From Macrocystis pyrifera (taxonomy: Eukaryota > Sar > Phaeophyceae > Laminariales > Laminariaceae): a DNA stretch of 64,000 nucleotides. Below the pieces are notes generated by a model. That model was not told where the DNA came from and made no database searches. It saw only the letters and a list, made by a program, of their open reading frames with translations. Shown here piece after piece: positions 34,309-44,754 of this stretch. A program made the position numbers and the translations under genes. Positions within the stretch are counted from its first letter, which is position 1. Each line of letters starts with the position of its first letter. The stretch covers positions 11,882,276 through 11,946,275 of the forward strand of contig JASSKH010000021.1 in NCBI GenBank assembly GCA_031763025.1, given 5' to 3'.

Positions 34309-34520
34309 CGGGGAGGCATAGTAAATAGGACCAAAAATTGTACCGTGGGTCCTATTTACTTTAATCGCCCGCAATAATAATACAGCATCAGCATCATAAA
34401 TAATTAATAATAAACCTGATCAGGTGTATTTTTTTTAGGACCAAAAATTGTTTGTAAAAACAAGGAAATGTATAGGTTTTTGTGTGTACCGTGGGTCCTA
34501 TTTACTTTAATCGCCCGCAA
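34309..34520. mobile_element. TA-target MITE, copy 3 (deleted and partly duplicated)
   Basis: Starts cacggggaggcatagtaaat and ends in gtcctatttactttaatcgc. The centre is lost in the first part. A second partial copy follows after an 80-bp spacer (cagcatcagcatcat...cctgatcagg), which is itself repeated to about 34,580. Confidence 0.7.
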
Positions 34521-34596
34521 CAATAATACAGCATCAGCATCATAATAATTAATAATAAACCTGATCAGGTGTATTTTTTTTTGTTCCATGTACATG

Positions 34597-34778
34597 GTCC
34601 AGAAGATCGCTGAGGGTAAATCCTCCTAGTACGGGGGACCATAGTAAATAGGACCAAATATTGTTAGAAAAACAGGTAAAAATATAGGTTTTTATCTGCA
34701 CCATAGGTCCTGATAACTATGGACCCCCGTAATACGAGTTAGGTTGGGAAGTGAAAATGATACTTGAAAAAAAATATT
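34597..34778 (+). mobile_element. SINE 3' fragment, copy 6, split by a MITE
   Basis: ccagaagatcgctgagggta...cctccta up to 34,628, and tacgagttaggttgggaagt...aaaaaaaa from 34,733. Together they give the SINE 3' end with the TA at the break duplicated. Confidence 0.8.
34629..34732. mobile_element. TA-target MITE, copy 4, inside a SINE
   Basis: 104 bp, gtacgggggaccatagtaaa to ...ggacccccgtaa, flanked by TA/TA. The uninterrupted SINE reads cctcctacgagt here, so this copy fixes both element ends and the 2-bp TA duplication. Confidence 0.92.
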
Positions 34779-35944
34779 AAAAAGGGATAAACAATACACA
34801 ATACCCGGTATACCTGGTAGCCAATACTTGCCTTCTTTTTGGTTTTTTTTTTGTCTATTAGTCTCTTTTTTTGCCCACCTGGTGTTCTTAGTAGCGGAGT
34901 AAGTATGTTTTCTTTTGTATTTTTGTTCTTATCTCTGTTCTACACACCTCGCGTAGTGTGCGAGCCTGCAATCTGCGAAAACATGGGAATTCTCTCGTGT
35001 GCTTCCTTTCCTGATTTCTTGCTTTCTTGCCTGAATTGAACTTTCTTATCTCTCGTCCCTTTTCGATTTTTGTTTTTTACCCCCGATATTAATTTCGATT
35101 TTTCGACGTCGAGTTGTTTTTTTCATCCTGTCCATTTCTTCTGGGTACGAAGTATGTCGTCTTCTCGGTTTCTGTGGCGACTTATACAGCGTACCGCATG
35201 CCTTTATCTGGTACGTACGTGCGCCGACCTCACTTTTATTTTTGTCTGAGGTGTACATGTGTGCTTTAGTTATCATGTGTATTATTCCTTGGTTGTTTCA
35301 TTTTTACCCACAGAGGTATTTCTTCCACTCCAGAGTTATGGGAGCTTGTCTGCACATTGTATTACAAATTGTGGCGATGAGTTGATGTGAGAACAACCTG
35401 GAATACGTTGACCCTGGGAACCCTCTGCTGGTCTGATGTTCTATTCGCTTGTACATATTACGGGTCGTCGTGGTGATGACGCGACCCCAAAAAAAAAAGA
35501 AAAAGGGCCTTCTGTGCCGGTTTTCGCCTCCATTATCCTTATCGTTATCTTTATCGACTTGTCCGGATTATCGGTACGATAACGATAATTATCGTTGTCA
35601 TTATCGAAGTTATTTTGGCCATCGTACGGAAACGTTCATGGTCTCGATAGCCAACACTATTAATAGTAGCAGCAGGAGTGGCCGTTCGTTATTCCGCCGC
35701 CGGATCGGTGTCCTCGAGCTCGTTGTCGGGCTCCGTGCTTCGCTTGTTATTATGTATCGCGGTCCACGACTGGAATCTCGATGCCGTGGATGTCCAAAAA
35801 CAAAAAGCTGAGGTCACCCACACGCTTATCCTACATACGTCAGATAGCTGGGGGAGCTCACACACCAGCATAGATGTTCTTCGCAAAAGTATGGTCGTTG
35901 GAATAGGTAAATGACTGAACAATGTCATGTTGACAACACCCTGG

Positions 35945-36487
35945 CCATAAACTGCTGCCGCTACCTGGAGCATGCCTGGTGCTTTGTTTGGTTTGACTGC
36001 TGTTATTTTTACCTTGGTTCTTAGTCTTACTCTGTTGACGACTAGTGGTGTTTTCTTCTTTATTTTATTTTATTTTTTCCAGCTCGTTCTTTTCAAGTGT
36101 CTGCCACGTGTCCCCTACGTGGGGGTACGATGGTTTGTTGCTATACTGAAGTATATACATATACCAGGTATATTTTAGTTTCTTTTTTTTGTTTCTTTTC
36201 TCTTTCGAATTGTCTTTGTTTTTGTTTTTGTTTTTTCTCTTTGTTTCGTTTTTGTTTCTCTAAGTCATCGAATGTGTATGTCGTGCCTGTCGTACGCAGT
36301 ATGATGACATGGCATTGCATTACATACGTGGCAACGTAGTATCTCTGTGGCGTAGCTTTGTGACCACAGAACTTGTATATCTCTAGGTTTGAAGAATCGG
36401 CACGGACACTGGTTGTGCTGGATGTCGACGCGTAGAAAGAACGGTTTAATGTGAAGAAAACAACAACAACAACAACAACAACAACAC
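35945..36487 (+). repeat. R1 retroposon copy (f) with (AAC)n tail
   Basis: Plus-sense copy ending agaacggtttaatgtgaaga then about ten AAC units to about 36,487. It best shows the retroposon-like 3' end. It contains TACCAGGTA at 36,162. Confidence 0.8.
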
Positions 36488-36659
36488 ATACAGCAGTAGT
36501 AGTGGTACCGAGGTGAAGGCCTAGAGTTAAGCAGCGCTAGGGAACGCTTGTTTCTCCCTAACCCTCCAATTAGAGAGGAAGGCTGTTCTATTCGAGAGAG
36601 TGAAATGCTGATCACTGAGCTGTCCTCGAGCACATATTGCAGGAGGTAGAGGGGATAGG

Positions 36660-36690
36660 GAAAAGTAACCCTAACCCTAACTTGTGACTC
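36660..36690. repeat. Short CCCTAA patch
   Basis: taaccctaaccctaac, about 2.5 telomere-like units in the midst of repeats. Confidence 0.5.
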
Positions 36691-36839
36691 CAAACCGAGC
36701 CAAAACGGGCCGAACCTGGCCAAAACGCGGCTACGCCGCGTTTGCATGTAACCAGGAAATTTCTCAATCGCGAAGATTCCAAAGTGCAGACCGCATAACT
36801 CAATTTTCGAGTCAAAAACACCCCTAAAAATCATATTTC

Positions 36840-37550
36840 ACCTCCCAGATTGCAAAACCTACTCGTTCGAAAATTACCATCATCACGTACGTACCTATTG
36901 TTGCGAAATAATACTGCTGCCGTACCTTTGTTATATACTCCGAATGTTCCACGCCACGGGCAATGTCATGGTGACGAGCTATCACGGTATATACCCCTCT
37001 ATATTATATGTCTATAACTATTACCAGCAACAGCAGCGGCAGAAACTGACAAAATTCTAGCAGATAAGACAACAAGCAGCAAGCCACACAAAAACAACCA
37101 CCGGCTGTGACCGCCTAATTGGAGTATGACTCGCGGTACCTGATCGCACCCACCTTCCTGCACGCCAGACTTTGCCGTCGAACGGCGATTCCCATTTCCC
37201 TGGCTAGACCCTGGGCGATACCGGAGTGGACTGGTAACAATAAACAGGGCTTTGTCTTTAGTCCGCTGCAACTCACGCAGGTGCGATTCGTGTTGTCTAT
37301 GGAGGAGTGGTGATGTGGTCACAGACGGTAAGCAGTAGACCGGGACTTCGCGTATGGAACGTGATCCACGTCAACACCGCCGTACCTTGCCATTTGTGTT
37401 GTAGGGAGCATGTGGTACGTGAAAAACTAAAGTTCATGGTTGTGGTGATTTTTGATGACACAGACAACAAGAAAACTAAATTAGTTTCAACGAAATTCTT
37501 CGCAAACAACCCAGAACAACATATTTCGGGGGACCATGGTAAATATGAAT
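36840..37550. other. No supportable gene
   Basis: Unique-looking DNA with only short ORFs. A poly-A run (37,549-37,577) precedes the next SINE. Confidence 0.3.
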
Positions 37551-37583
37551 AAAAAAAAAAAAAAAAAAAAAAAAAAAGGTCCT

Positions 37584-37901
37584 GCGTCTTCGGTGGCTTG
37601 GTAGGTGGTCCGCGTGCCTGTCAAGATCAATTTCGTGGGTTCAAGTCTCACCGAGTGCATGCTCATAGGGACTTTTTCTTTCATAAAAAATTGATAAGCG
37701 GAAAGCGCGAAAGCGTGAGTTAGCTACATTCGATGAAAATCGACGAGCAGTGGGAATGCTGAACCCTATGCGCGACAAAAAAAAAGGCACGTACCGGGGG
37801 GGAGAAGGGACGACACCTGTGACCACGGCTTGTCCAGAAGATCGTCGAGGGTAAAACCTCCTACGAGTGGGCTGGAAAGTTTAAGTGATGAGTAAAAAAA
37901 A
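37584..37901 (+). mobile_element. tRNA-derived SINE, copy 7
   Basis: Full-length, intact A-box (tggcttggtagg) and B-box (gggttcaagtctcacc), short A-tail. It abuts a 27-A run on its 5' side, perhaps the tail of an earlier insert. Confidence 0.92.
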
Positions 37902-38089
37902 CAATTACTTTGGTCCCCAGTAAAATACAGCAGTACTCTAAATACTACCTGGTATGTCTTTTTTATTAACCCCGAACTGGTATGAAAGATTCTGCCTCTT
38001 TCAAGTTGATTGCTAGTCAAACATAAACTCATCGACAAAATGCATTATGTGGTCATAGGACAGGCTGTCTTTGTGTGTGTTCTCCACGT

Positions 38090-38585
38090 TCTTTCATTTT
38101 TCCCTATTTACTTTTAGTTTGCCTGTTATTTTCCTTTGCTGTTTGATTGGTTCTTACAGTCTTATTACCCTGGTTCACAAGTAGCGGTGTTTTCTGTCTC
38201 TTTTTTTTTTTCAGCTCCTTTTTTTCAAGCATCTGCCGCATCCCCTGCGGGAGAGCACGACAGTTTGTTTCTTACACTTCTGTACTCATCACTGTTATTT
38301 TTTATTTTTCATTTATTCTGTTTCTCTTTTGATTTGTCTTCTTCGTTTTCTTAACCCCTTTGCTTTTATTCCATTTGTCTATCGTTTTCTTTTTCCCTAT
38401 GCTTTTTTTCGTTTGTCTATTTCATGAAATGTACCATACGTGAAAACGAAGTATCTGCGCTTTTGTAGAGTAGTTTTGTGACGTTTTGTGACCATAGAAC
38501 TTGTATCTCTTTAGGATTGAAGAATCAGCATGGACACTGGTTGTGCTGGATGTCGGTAGAAAGAACGAAGAACACATACGTTGAA
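38090..38585 (+). repeat. R1 retroposon copy (g)
   Basis: Plus sense, truncated 5' side, ends ggtagaaagaacgaagaaca. T-rich internal tract expanded. Confidence 0.65.
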
Positions 38586-38724
38586 ATTGGCACAACCAGT
38601 GTCCCTGCCGCTTCAGTACTATTAATCGTACTCGCCGTAGTTTTTCGTTTTTTGTTGGGCTTCATCTTCTGTGAAATTCATGTATTACTTGGTATTTCTT
38701 TCTCTTTCTTTCTTGATCAATAAG

Positions 38725-39240
38725 CATTGAGAAAGGAGTCGTGTGGGGTGAATAAAAATCGAGCTTGCTTTGCTTGTTTCGTGTTGTCTGATGCCGAGGG
38801 GCGGGTCCAAATTGACGAAGGAAGGACAGAGAGGGCAGACCAGGGTAGCAAGGTTACGAGCGGACGACTAGAAGAGAGAACCTGGCATGCTACTCACATG
38901 TACCACAAACTGCTGCCGATACCTGGAGGATACTTGTGTTTCAGTTTTCCCTGTTATTTTCCCTTGCTTGGTACTTGGTCTCATTCTGCTGTTCATAGAT
39001 AGGTGGAGCAGTTTTTTTTTTTTTTTTTTTTGCTGTTGAGAGCTCTCTTCAGCGCGTTCTTTTTCGATGTGTCACGTTCCCTGGGTGTGCGGGGAGGCAC
39101 GACAGCAGTGTTTTTTTTTATATTTTCTTCTTTCCTTTCTCTCTTTCGATTATGTTTTCTTTGTTTCATTGTTTTGTTTCTTTAGGTTTTCTTTACTTTT
39201 CTCTCGTTCAGACAATTATGTATCTGGTGCCTGTCATATA
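38725..39240 (+). repeat. R1 retroposon copy (h)
   Basis: Plus sense, carries the upstream block (aaggagtcgtgtggggtgaa; caaggttacgagcggacgac) and stops near atacg at 39,240, so its 3' about 150 bp are missing. It faces copy (i) head to head. Confidence 0.65.
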
Positions 39241-39257
39241 CGTTAGATGGCAGGGCG

Positions 39258-40535
39258 TTGTTGTTGTTGTTTCTTCACATTAAACCGTTCTTTCGACCCG
39301 TCGATATCTAGCACAACCAGTGTCCGTGCCGATTCTTCAATCCTAGAGAGATACAAGTTCTGTGGCCACAAATCTACGCCACAGAGATACCACGTTGCCA
39401 CGCATGCAATGCAATGCCATGTTATGATACTGCGGACGACAGGCACGACATACACATTCCATGACCTAGAGAAACAAAACGAAACAAAGAAAAAAAACAA
39501 ACAAACAAACAAAAACAAAAACAAAGAAGACAACTCGAAAGAGAAAAAGAAACAATAAAAAATATATATATATATATACCTGGTATCTATATATATATAT
39601 CAACAAACCATCGCGGCCCCCCCGCAGGGGGTCTGGCGGGCACTTGAAAATAACGAGCCGGAAAAAAAAGGAAAAAGAAGAGAACACCACTAACTTCTTT
39701 TCTTTTTTTTTTTTTTCATCATCACTTTTACTTTCCAGCCCACTCGTAGGAGGTTTTACCCTCGACGATCTTCTGGACAAGCCGTGGTCACAGGTGTCGT
39801 CCCTTCTCCCCCCCGTACTTGCCTTTATTTTTTGGCGCGCATAGGGTTCAGCATTCCCACCGCTCGTCGATTTTCATCGAATGTGGCTAACTCACGCTCT
39901 CGCGCTTTCCGCTTATCAATTTTTTTATGCAAGAAAAAGTCCCTACGAGCATGCACTCGGTGAGATTTGAACCCACGAAATTGATCGTGATAGGCACGCG
40001 GACCACCTACCAAGCCACCGGGGACGCCTAGTCGTCGTCAACAGAGAGAGTAAGACTACAGTGAGAACCAAGGGAAAATAACAGGGAAACCAAACAAAGC
40101 ACAAAGCATCTTCCAGGTAGCGGCAGCAGTTTATGGTACGAGTAGCACAGACAAGGTCTCCCTGCTGGCCCGCATGGTACCTTGCTACCCTGTCTGCCAC
40201 CTTCGTCCAGCGTGTCGTCAACTATGCCCGGCCCCTCGGCGTCAGACAATACGAAACAAGCAAAGCAGGCTGGTCATCCACCAACGCCACACGACTCCTT
40301 CAATAAGGCTTATCAATCGGAGAAAGGAAGAGAAAGAAAGTAAAATGAAAATCACATAGGGTCAGCGCAAAATACAATGAAATGAAACAAAAATAAACAA
40401 AAACAAAAGGAAGACGAAGGAAGACCACGTTCGAACCAGCTGCACCAGTTGGTGGTGCGAGAAGTATAGGCATGTCCTACTTCTTAGTCTGCCCGGTACC
40501 TTGCTACCCTGTCTGCCATCTCCTTGGGGGGGGGG
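39258..40535 (-). repeat. R1 retroposon copy (i), long, split by a SINE
   Basis: Minus sense with (GTT)n (tail side) at 39,258, then the canonical 3' end. The SINE at 39,703-40,028 breaks it. R1 resumes with gtcaacagagagagtaagac and runs through a second upstream block to 40,530, before a run of about 18 G. Confidence 0.8.
39703..40028 (-). mobile_element. tRNA-derived SINE, copy 8, inserted in R1
   Basis: Full-length, minus orientation, T-tail at 39,703-39,716, head ending ccaccggggacgcc. R1 reads continuously across it when it is removed. Confidence 0.92.
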
Positions 40536-40599
40536 GGGGGGGGCAGAGTTCATTATTTGTACTACTCTACAGCGGCACAACAGCAGTACGTAATCGCTT

Positions 40600-41000
40600 G
40601 CTATACGACGGTAGCAGCAGCAGCAGCAGAAGCAGCAAGTACGTAATTTCATTGACGATACAGAAATATGTACACACACAAGAAGTGTAGTACAGTACAC
40701 ACACAAATCACGTGCAGTATGATGTACGGCAACAACGCAGCAGCACCACAAAAAAAAATCGTTGACGATACAGAAATATGTACACACGCACAAGTTTAAG
40801 GGTAATAGACACACAAATCATGTCCAGCATGATGTACGGCAACAACGCAGCAGCGCCACAAAACGACCAGGAAACACAATTATCCGAGTACATACAAACA
40901 TTCAGTGAATATTGCGGCAGCACTAAAAGCAGAGCAGCAGCAGCAGCAGCAGCAGCAAAGCAGCAACGGATCGCCACAGCGTTGGCAGCAGCAGCATAGC
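40600..41000. repeat. CAG microsatellite and about 118-bp tandem units
   Basis: (CAG)n at 40,612-40,636 and 40,928-40,960. The phrase gaaatatgtacacac...cagcatgatgtacggcaaca recurs at 40,665 and 40,770. ORFs here are polyQ/A artefacts. Confidence 0.75.
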
Positions 41001-41308
41001 AACGATATGAAAAGAAGGGAGAAAAAAAGTATGTACCCCGAGGCCGTCCGAAAAGTATTTTTGGTACCTCACTATAGACTCACCTCCGCATGCTGTACGT
41101 CAACAACGCAGCAGCAGCATAGCAACAATACGAAATACGAGAAAAGGTAGTACGTACGCAAAATGCAGGAGCAAAACGACCAAAATATTTTTTTTACATA
41201 TCAAAAAAAAACATTTGGGTACAAAAACGGCCAATAAAAACAATAATCCGCGTTGGCAGCAGCAGCATAGCAACGATACGAAAATAAGGAAGAAAAAAAG
41301 TATGTACC

Positions 41309-42545
41309 CTGGTATGCCGCAATCGCAAAACTTACGGAATTTCATTGACGATACCGAAATATGTACACACACAAGTGCAGCATGATGTACGGCAACAACC
41401 CAGCAGCACCACAGCAGCAGCATACGTAGCAACGATATATATGAAAATAACCAAGCCAAAAACGAGAAATTGCAGTACGTACGCAAAATGCATGAGCAAA
41501 ACGAAAAAAAAAAATGTTTTCACGTATCAAAAGGAACCATTTGGGTACAAAAACGACCAAGAAAAACAGTAATTCGAGTACATACGACCATTCAGTGGAT
41601 ACTGCGGCAGCATTAGCAGCAGCAGCAGCAGCTACAGCATTAGCAGCAGCAGAAGCTGCAACGAGTCGCCGCAGCGTTGGCAGCAGCAGCAGCATAGCAA
41701 CGACATGAAAATAAGGAAGAAAAAAAAGTATGTACCCTGGTATGCCGCAATCGCAAAACTTACGGAATTTCATTGACGATACCGAAATATGTACACACAC
41801 AAGTGCAGCATGATGTACGGCAACAACCCAGCAGCACCACAGCAGCAGCATTTTTTTTTTTTTTTTTTTTTATCCATCACTTTTACTTCCCAGTCCACTC
41901 GTAGGAGGTTTTACCCTCGACGATCTTCTGGACAAGCCGTGGTCACAGGTGTCGTCCCTTCTCCCCCCCGGTACGTGCCTTTTTTTTTTTGTCGTGCATA
42001 GGGTTCAGCATTCCCACTGCTCGTCGATTTTCATCGAATGTAGCCAACTCACGCTTTCGCGTTTTCCGCTTATCAATTTTCTATGCAAGAAAAAGTCCCT
42101 ATGAGCATGCACTCGGTGGGACTTGAACCCACGAAATTGATCTTGACAGGCACGCGGACCACCTACCAAGCCACCGGGGACGCCGGCATACGTAGCAACG
42201 ATATATATGAAAATAACCAAGCCAAAAACGAGAAATTGCAGTACGTACGCAAAATGCATGAGCAAAACGAAAAAAAAAAATGTTTTCACGTATCAAAAGG
42301 AACCATTTGGGTACAAAAACGACCAAGAAAAACAGTAATTCGAGTACATACGACCATTCAGTGGATACTGCGGCAGCATTAGCAGCAGCAGCAGCAGCTA
42401 CAGCATTAGCAGCAGCAGAAGCTGCAACGAGTCGCCGCAGCGTTGGCAGCAGCAGCAGCATAGCAACGACATGAAAATAAGGAAGAAAAAAAGCATGTAC
42501 CCTGGTATGCCGCAATCGCAAAACCTACGGAATTGACGATCCGAA
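41309..42545. repeat. CAG-rich tandem array, about 422-bp units
   Basis: gtaccctggtatgccgcaat occurs at 41,309, 41,731 and 42,499. Units are nearly identical (first spacing 422 bp, the second longer by one SINE). Each contains cattagcagcagcagcagca and gaaccatttgggtacaaaaa. The first unit has the empty target site of the SINE found in the second. Confidence 0.9.
41851..42184 (-). mobile_element. tRNA-derived SINE, copy 9, in the 422-bp array
   Basis: Full-length, minus orientation, 19-T tail. The empty site is at about 41,409-41,430 (cagcagcagcatacgtagca). Comparison puts the 5' boundary at (c)ggcgtccccgg and shows at most a gca-length target duplication. Confidence 0.94.
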
Positions 42546-42564
42546 AATATGTACGCTTCCAGCA

Positions 42565-42740
42565 TGATGCACGGCAACAACGCAGCAGCACTACATACAG
42601 CAGCAGCAAGTGCACAGGAGCAGCAGGTGCACAGCACGGCAACAACGCAGCAGCACTACAGCAGCAGCGAGTGCACAGGAGAAGCAGGTGCACAACAGCA
42701 GCAGCACTCATGGCGTGGCGCTGACAGCAGCAGCAGCAGC
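42565..42740. repeat. Tandem units with gtgcacaggag and CAG
   Basis: Two units of about 65 bp (gcacggcaacaacgcagcag...agtgcacaggagcagcaggt) followed by CAG runs. Confidence 0.75.
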
Positions 42741-43022
42741 AGCGGCAGCCGAAAACGAGCAAAATGAGTACGTGGGGTCACCAAAACATGTACACACAGA
42801 AATCGTGTGCTTCACGTCCCGCAAACAGTTGTGCATATGCGCGTTCGCGTGCACTGTATGTAAGAGGAGCCGACCCAACGCACGAAGGGGAAAGAACGAG
42901 CATGGATGAGTCAAAAAAAAAATAAACGCTTTGACGTAGGTTTGTATGCAAAAAGGCAATTGAAAACCCAAAAAAAACGTACTGGCAACAGACAGCATGC
43001 ACAACAGACATAAGACACTCAC

Positions 43023-43418
43023 CACTGTCAGCAGTCTCGAGGGAGTACGAGACAGCCCCTTCCTTGATCGGGCGAGCACAGAACTCGCAGTCGGTTGCCC
43101 TGTCAGGATGATCCCGCCACCACGCACGTGAGATCCTTGCAGGTGGCGAAGGCCACGTTTTTGCCACCAGGCGCGGAGTTCTTGACCAAGTGCTGGTCGG
43201 TGCACTGGTCGCAAACAACAGCCGGCACCAGGTCGGTCTTTGTCGTTGCCGCTCTCTTGCCAGAGGGCGAAGACCACGCGCCTCTCGACGAGGGGGAGGT
43301 GAGCTTAGGGGGCGTGGAGAAGGGAGAGGCGGGGGTTGCGGCACCAGCAGGTTCGCCACCGACAGCAGCAGCTTGGCCGCCGACAGCTGCACCTATCTAT
43401 GCCGTTCGTCGAAGGCGA
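43023..43418 (-). CDS. Possible exon with paired cysteines
   Basis: On the minus strand an Ala/Gly/Pro-rich lead is followed by CDQCTDQHLVKNSAPGG then FATCKDLTC. In the neighbouring frame DCEFCARPIKEGAVSYSLET runs straight to a gtgagt donor-like site at 43,017-43,022. An acceptor-like gcatag lies near 43,418. Two CxxC pairs suggest a small zinc-binding region. The change of frame between the pairs implies a frameshift or a misjudged intron. Host gene exon or transposon N-terminus; undecided. Confidence 0.3.
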
Positions 43419-43479
43419 GACGCCTCTTTTAGGCGCCGTGCGAAGAGCTGTCTATTGGTTGGCAGTTTGCGGAAGCAGA

Positions 43480-43612
43480 AAGAAGAAAGGTTGTTTGGCT
43501 GTTTGGCGAAGAAGAAAGAAGAAAGGTTGTTTGGCTGTTCGGCTGTTTCAAAGAAGGAAGAAAGGTTGTTTGGCTGTTCGGCTGTTTCAAAGAAGAAGGG
43601 CTGTTTGCGAAG
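43480..43612. repeat. Minisatellite, about 40-50-bp units
   Basis: Three to four units of aagaaggttgtttggctgtt type with cggctgtttcaaagaag. It encodes KKGCLAV(R/W)-type repeats in one frame. Confidence 0.8.
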
Positions 43613-43718
43613 AGCTGTCTATCAGTCGGTCTGTCTGCCAAGAGCTAGCAAGTGACAACGACCTCAAAAATCGTAATTATAGTTGTATTTATATATTTTT
43701 TAACTGGTAGTTCCTCAC

Positions 43719-44363
43719 TTGAAGAACTCAATTGGTCAGAAACCTTTCGCCCAAAAAGTGCAACCCCTACTGTGGGGTGACTCCAAAAGACACCGTCAGT
43801 ACTGGATACCGCCCAAAAGACACCGTCAGTACTGGATACCGCCCAAAAGGCACGGTTTATACTGGATACCGCCCAAAAGACACCGTCAGTACTGGATACC
43901 TCCGGCTTCCGCCACCACCGGGCGGCGTGTGCTACTCGCGCGAGAGCTGCTGGTGTACTTGGCGGAGGCGGACCAGATAGACGTGGATGACTTCAATCTT
44001 CTGGGTTTCTGGAATCGGCGGGGCACTGACAGCGCATGCCCGAACACGGGCAAGGTCACGTCTCCGGCGGAAATGCCGTACCTAGCGTTTTTGGCTCGGT
44101 TGTATCATGGAGTCGAAGCCACGAGCTGTCAGGCCGCGCGCAATTTTTCAGCGCTCACTCACCTCATTGGTCAGCTGCGCAACAACATGCTTGCAAGTAA
44201 GGTCGAGCGCATGATGTTCGTGCGGCTGAACAGACACATGGTTGACGAGGTCTGCGAGTTGGACGCCGCGAAAGAGCAGGCACGAGCTAGAGTAGTCAAG
44301 AGTACCCAGCAATCGGCGGCGGCGCAGCTGCAGAGGGCAAACATGGCGGTTGAGATTTCCTAG
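43719..44363 (+). mobile_element. hAT transposase C-terminal domain ORF
   Basis: 214-codon frame. Residues 20-62 are four copies of a 10-residue repeat (QYWIPPKRHR) made by a 30-bp in-frame minisatellite. From about residue 70 it reads as a hAT dimerisation domain: ELLVYLAEA, then FNLLGFWNRRGTDS, MPYLAFLARLYHGVEATSC, RNFSALTHLIGQLRNNML and MMFVRLNRHMVDEV, and a helical tail. The catalytic RNase H-like part is missing, so this is a 5'-truncated transposon or a domain kept alone. It differs clearly from the 58-kb hAT. The stop is at 44,361. Confidence 0.75.
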
Positions 44364-44417
44364 ATGCCACGATTTGTTACCATCGAGCGAGATCACGAGT
44401 ATCTAAAGTGGTATACC

Positions 44418-44754
44418 GGCGTCCCCGGTGGCTTGGTAGGTGGTCCGCGAGCCTATCAAGATCAATTTCGTGAGTTCGAGTCTCACCGAGTGCATGCTCA
44501 TAGGGACTTTTTCTTGCATAAAATTGATTAGCGGAAAGCGCGAGAGCGTGAGTTAGCTGTACATTCGATGAAAATCGACGAGCAGCGGGAATGCTGAACC
44601 CTATGCGCGATAAAAACTAAAGGCACGTACCGGGGGGGAGAAGGGACGACACCTGTGACCACGGCTTGTGCAGAAGATCGTCGAGGGTAAAACCTCCTAC
44701 GAGTGGGCTGGAAAGTAAAAGTGATGAAGAAAAAAAAAAAAAAAAAAAAAAAAA
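44418..44754 (+). mobile_element. tRNA-derived SINE, copy 10 (young)
   Basis: Complete head (ggcgtccccggtggcttggt), body and about 24-A tail. Close to copy 4 (both read gcgagcctatcaag), perhaps the same subfamily. Confidence 0.94.

Larger units (their letters stand above)
33868..35659 (+). mobile_element. Internally deleted hAT transposon with nested inserts
   Basis: The left end TAGTGTTGGACATCG and the right end (RC) TAGTGTTGGCTATCG make short TIRs of hAT type. The 8-mer GTAGCAGC stands directly left (33,860-33,867) and again 6 bp right of the TIR (35,666-35,673), a candidate target duplication. Only the last codons of a hAT transposase survive (about 34,053-34,146), matching the C-terminus of the 58-kb copy on the other strand. 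Downstream lie a decayed MITE, a SINE fragment with another MITE inside, and DNA (acccggtatacctggtagcc) shared with 57.8 kb. Confidence 0.65.

Noticed and set aside
35540-35620. Regulatory TATCG palindromes
   Set aside because: The ttatcg/cgataa words fit the subterminal region of the hAT at 33,868-35,659 and need no separate explanation.
41300-42745. PolyQ/polyA proteins encoded by CAG runs
   Set aside because: Frames on both strands arise from the CAG tract in tandem repeats, are broken at unit joins and are interrupted by a SINE.
44418-44500. tRNA gene in the SINE head
   Set aside because: A- and B-box-like words are present, but the acceptor stem does not close and the same head occurs in all SINE copies, so it is a tRNA-derived SINE and not a functional tRNA gene.
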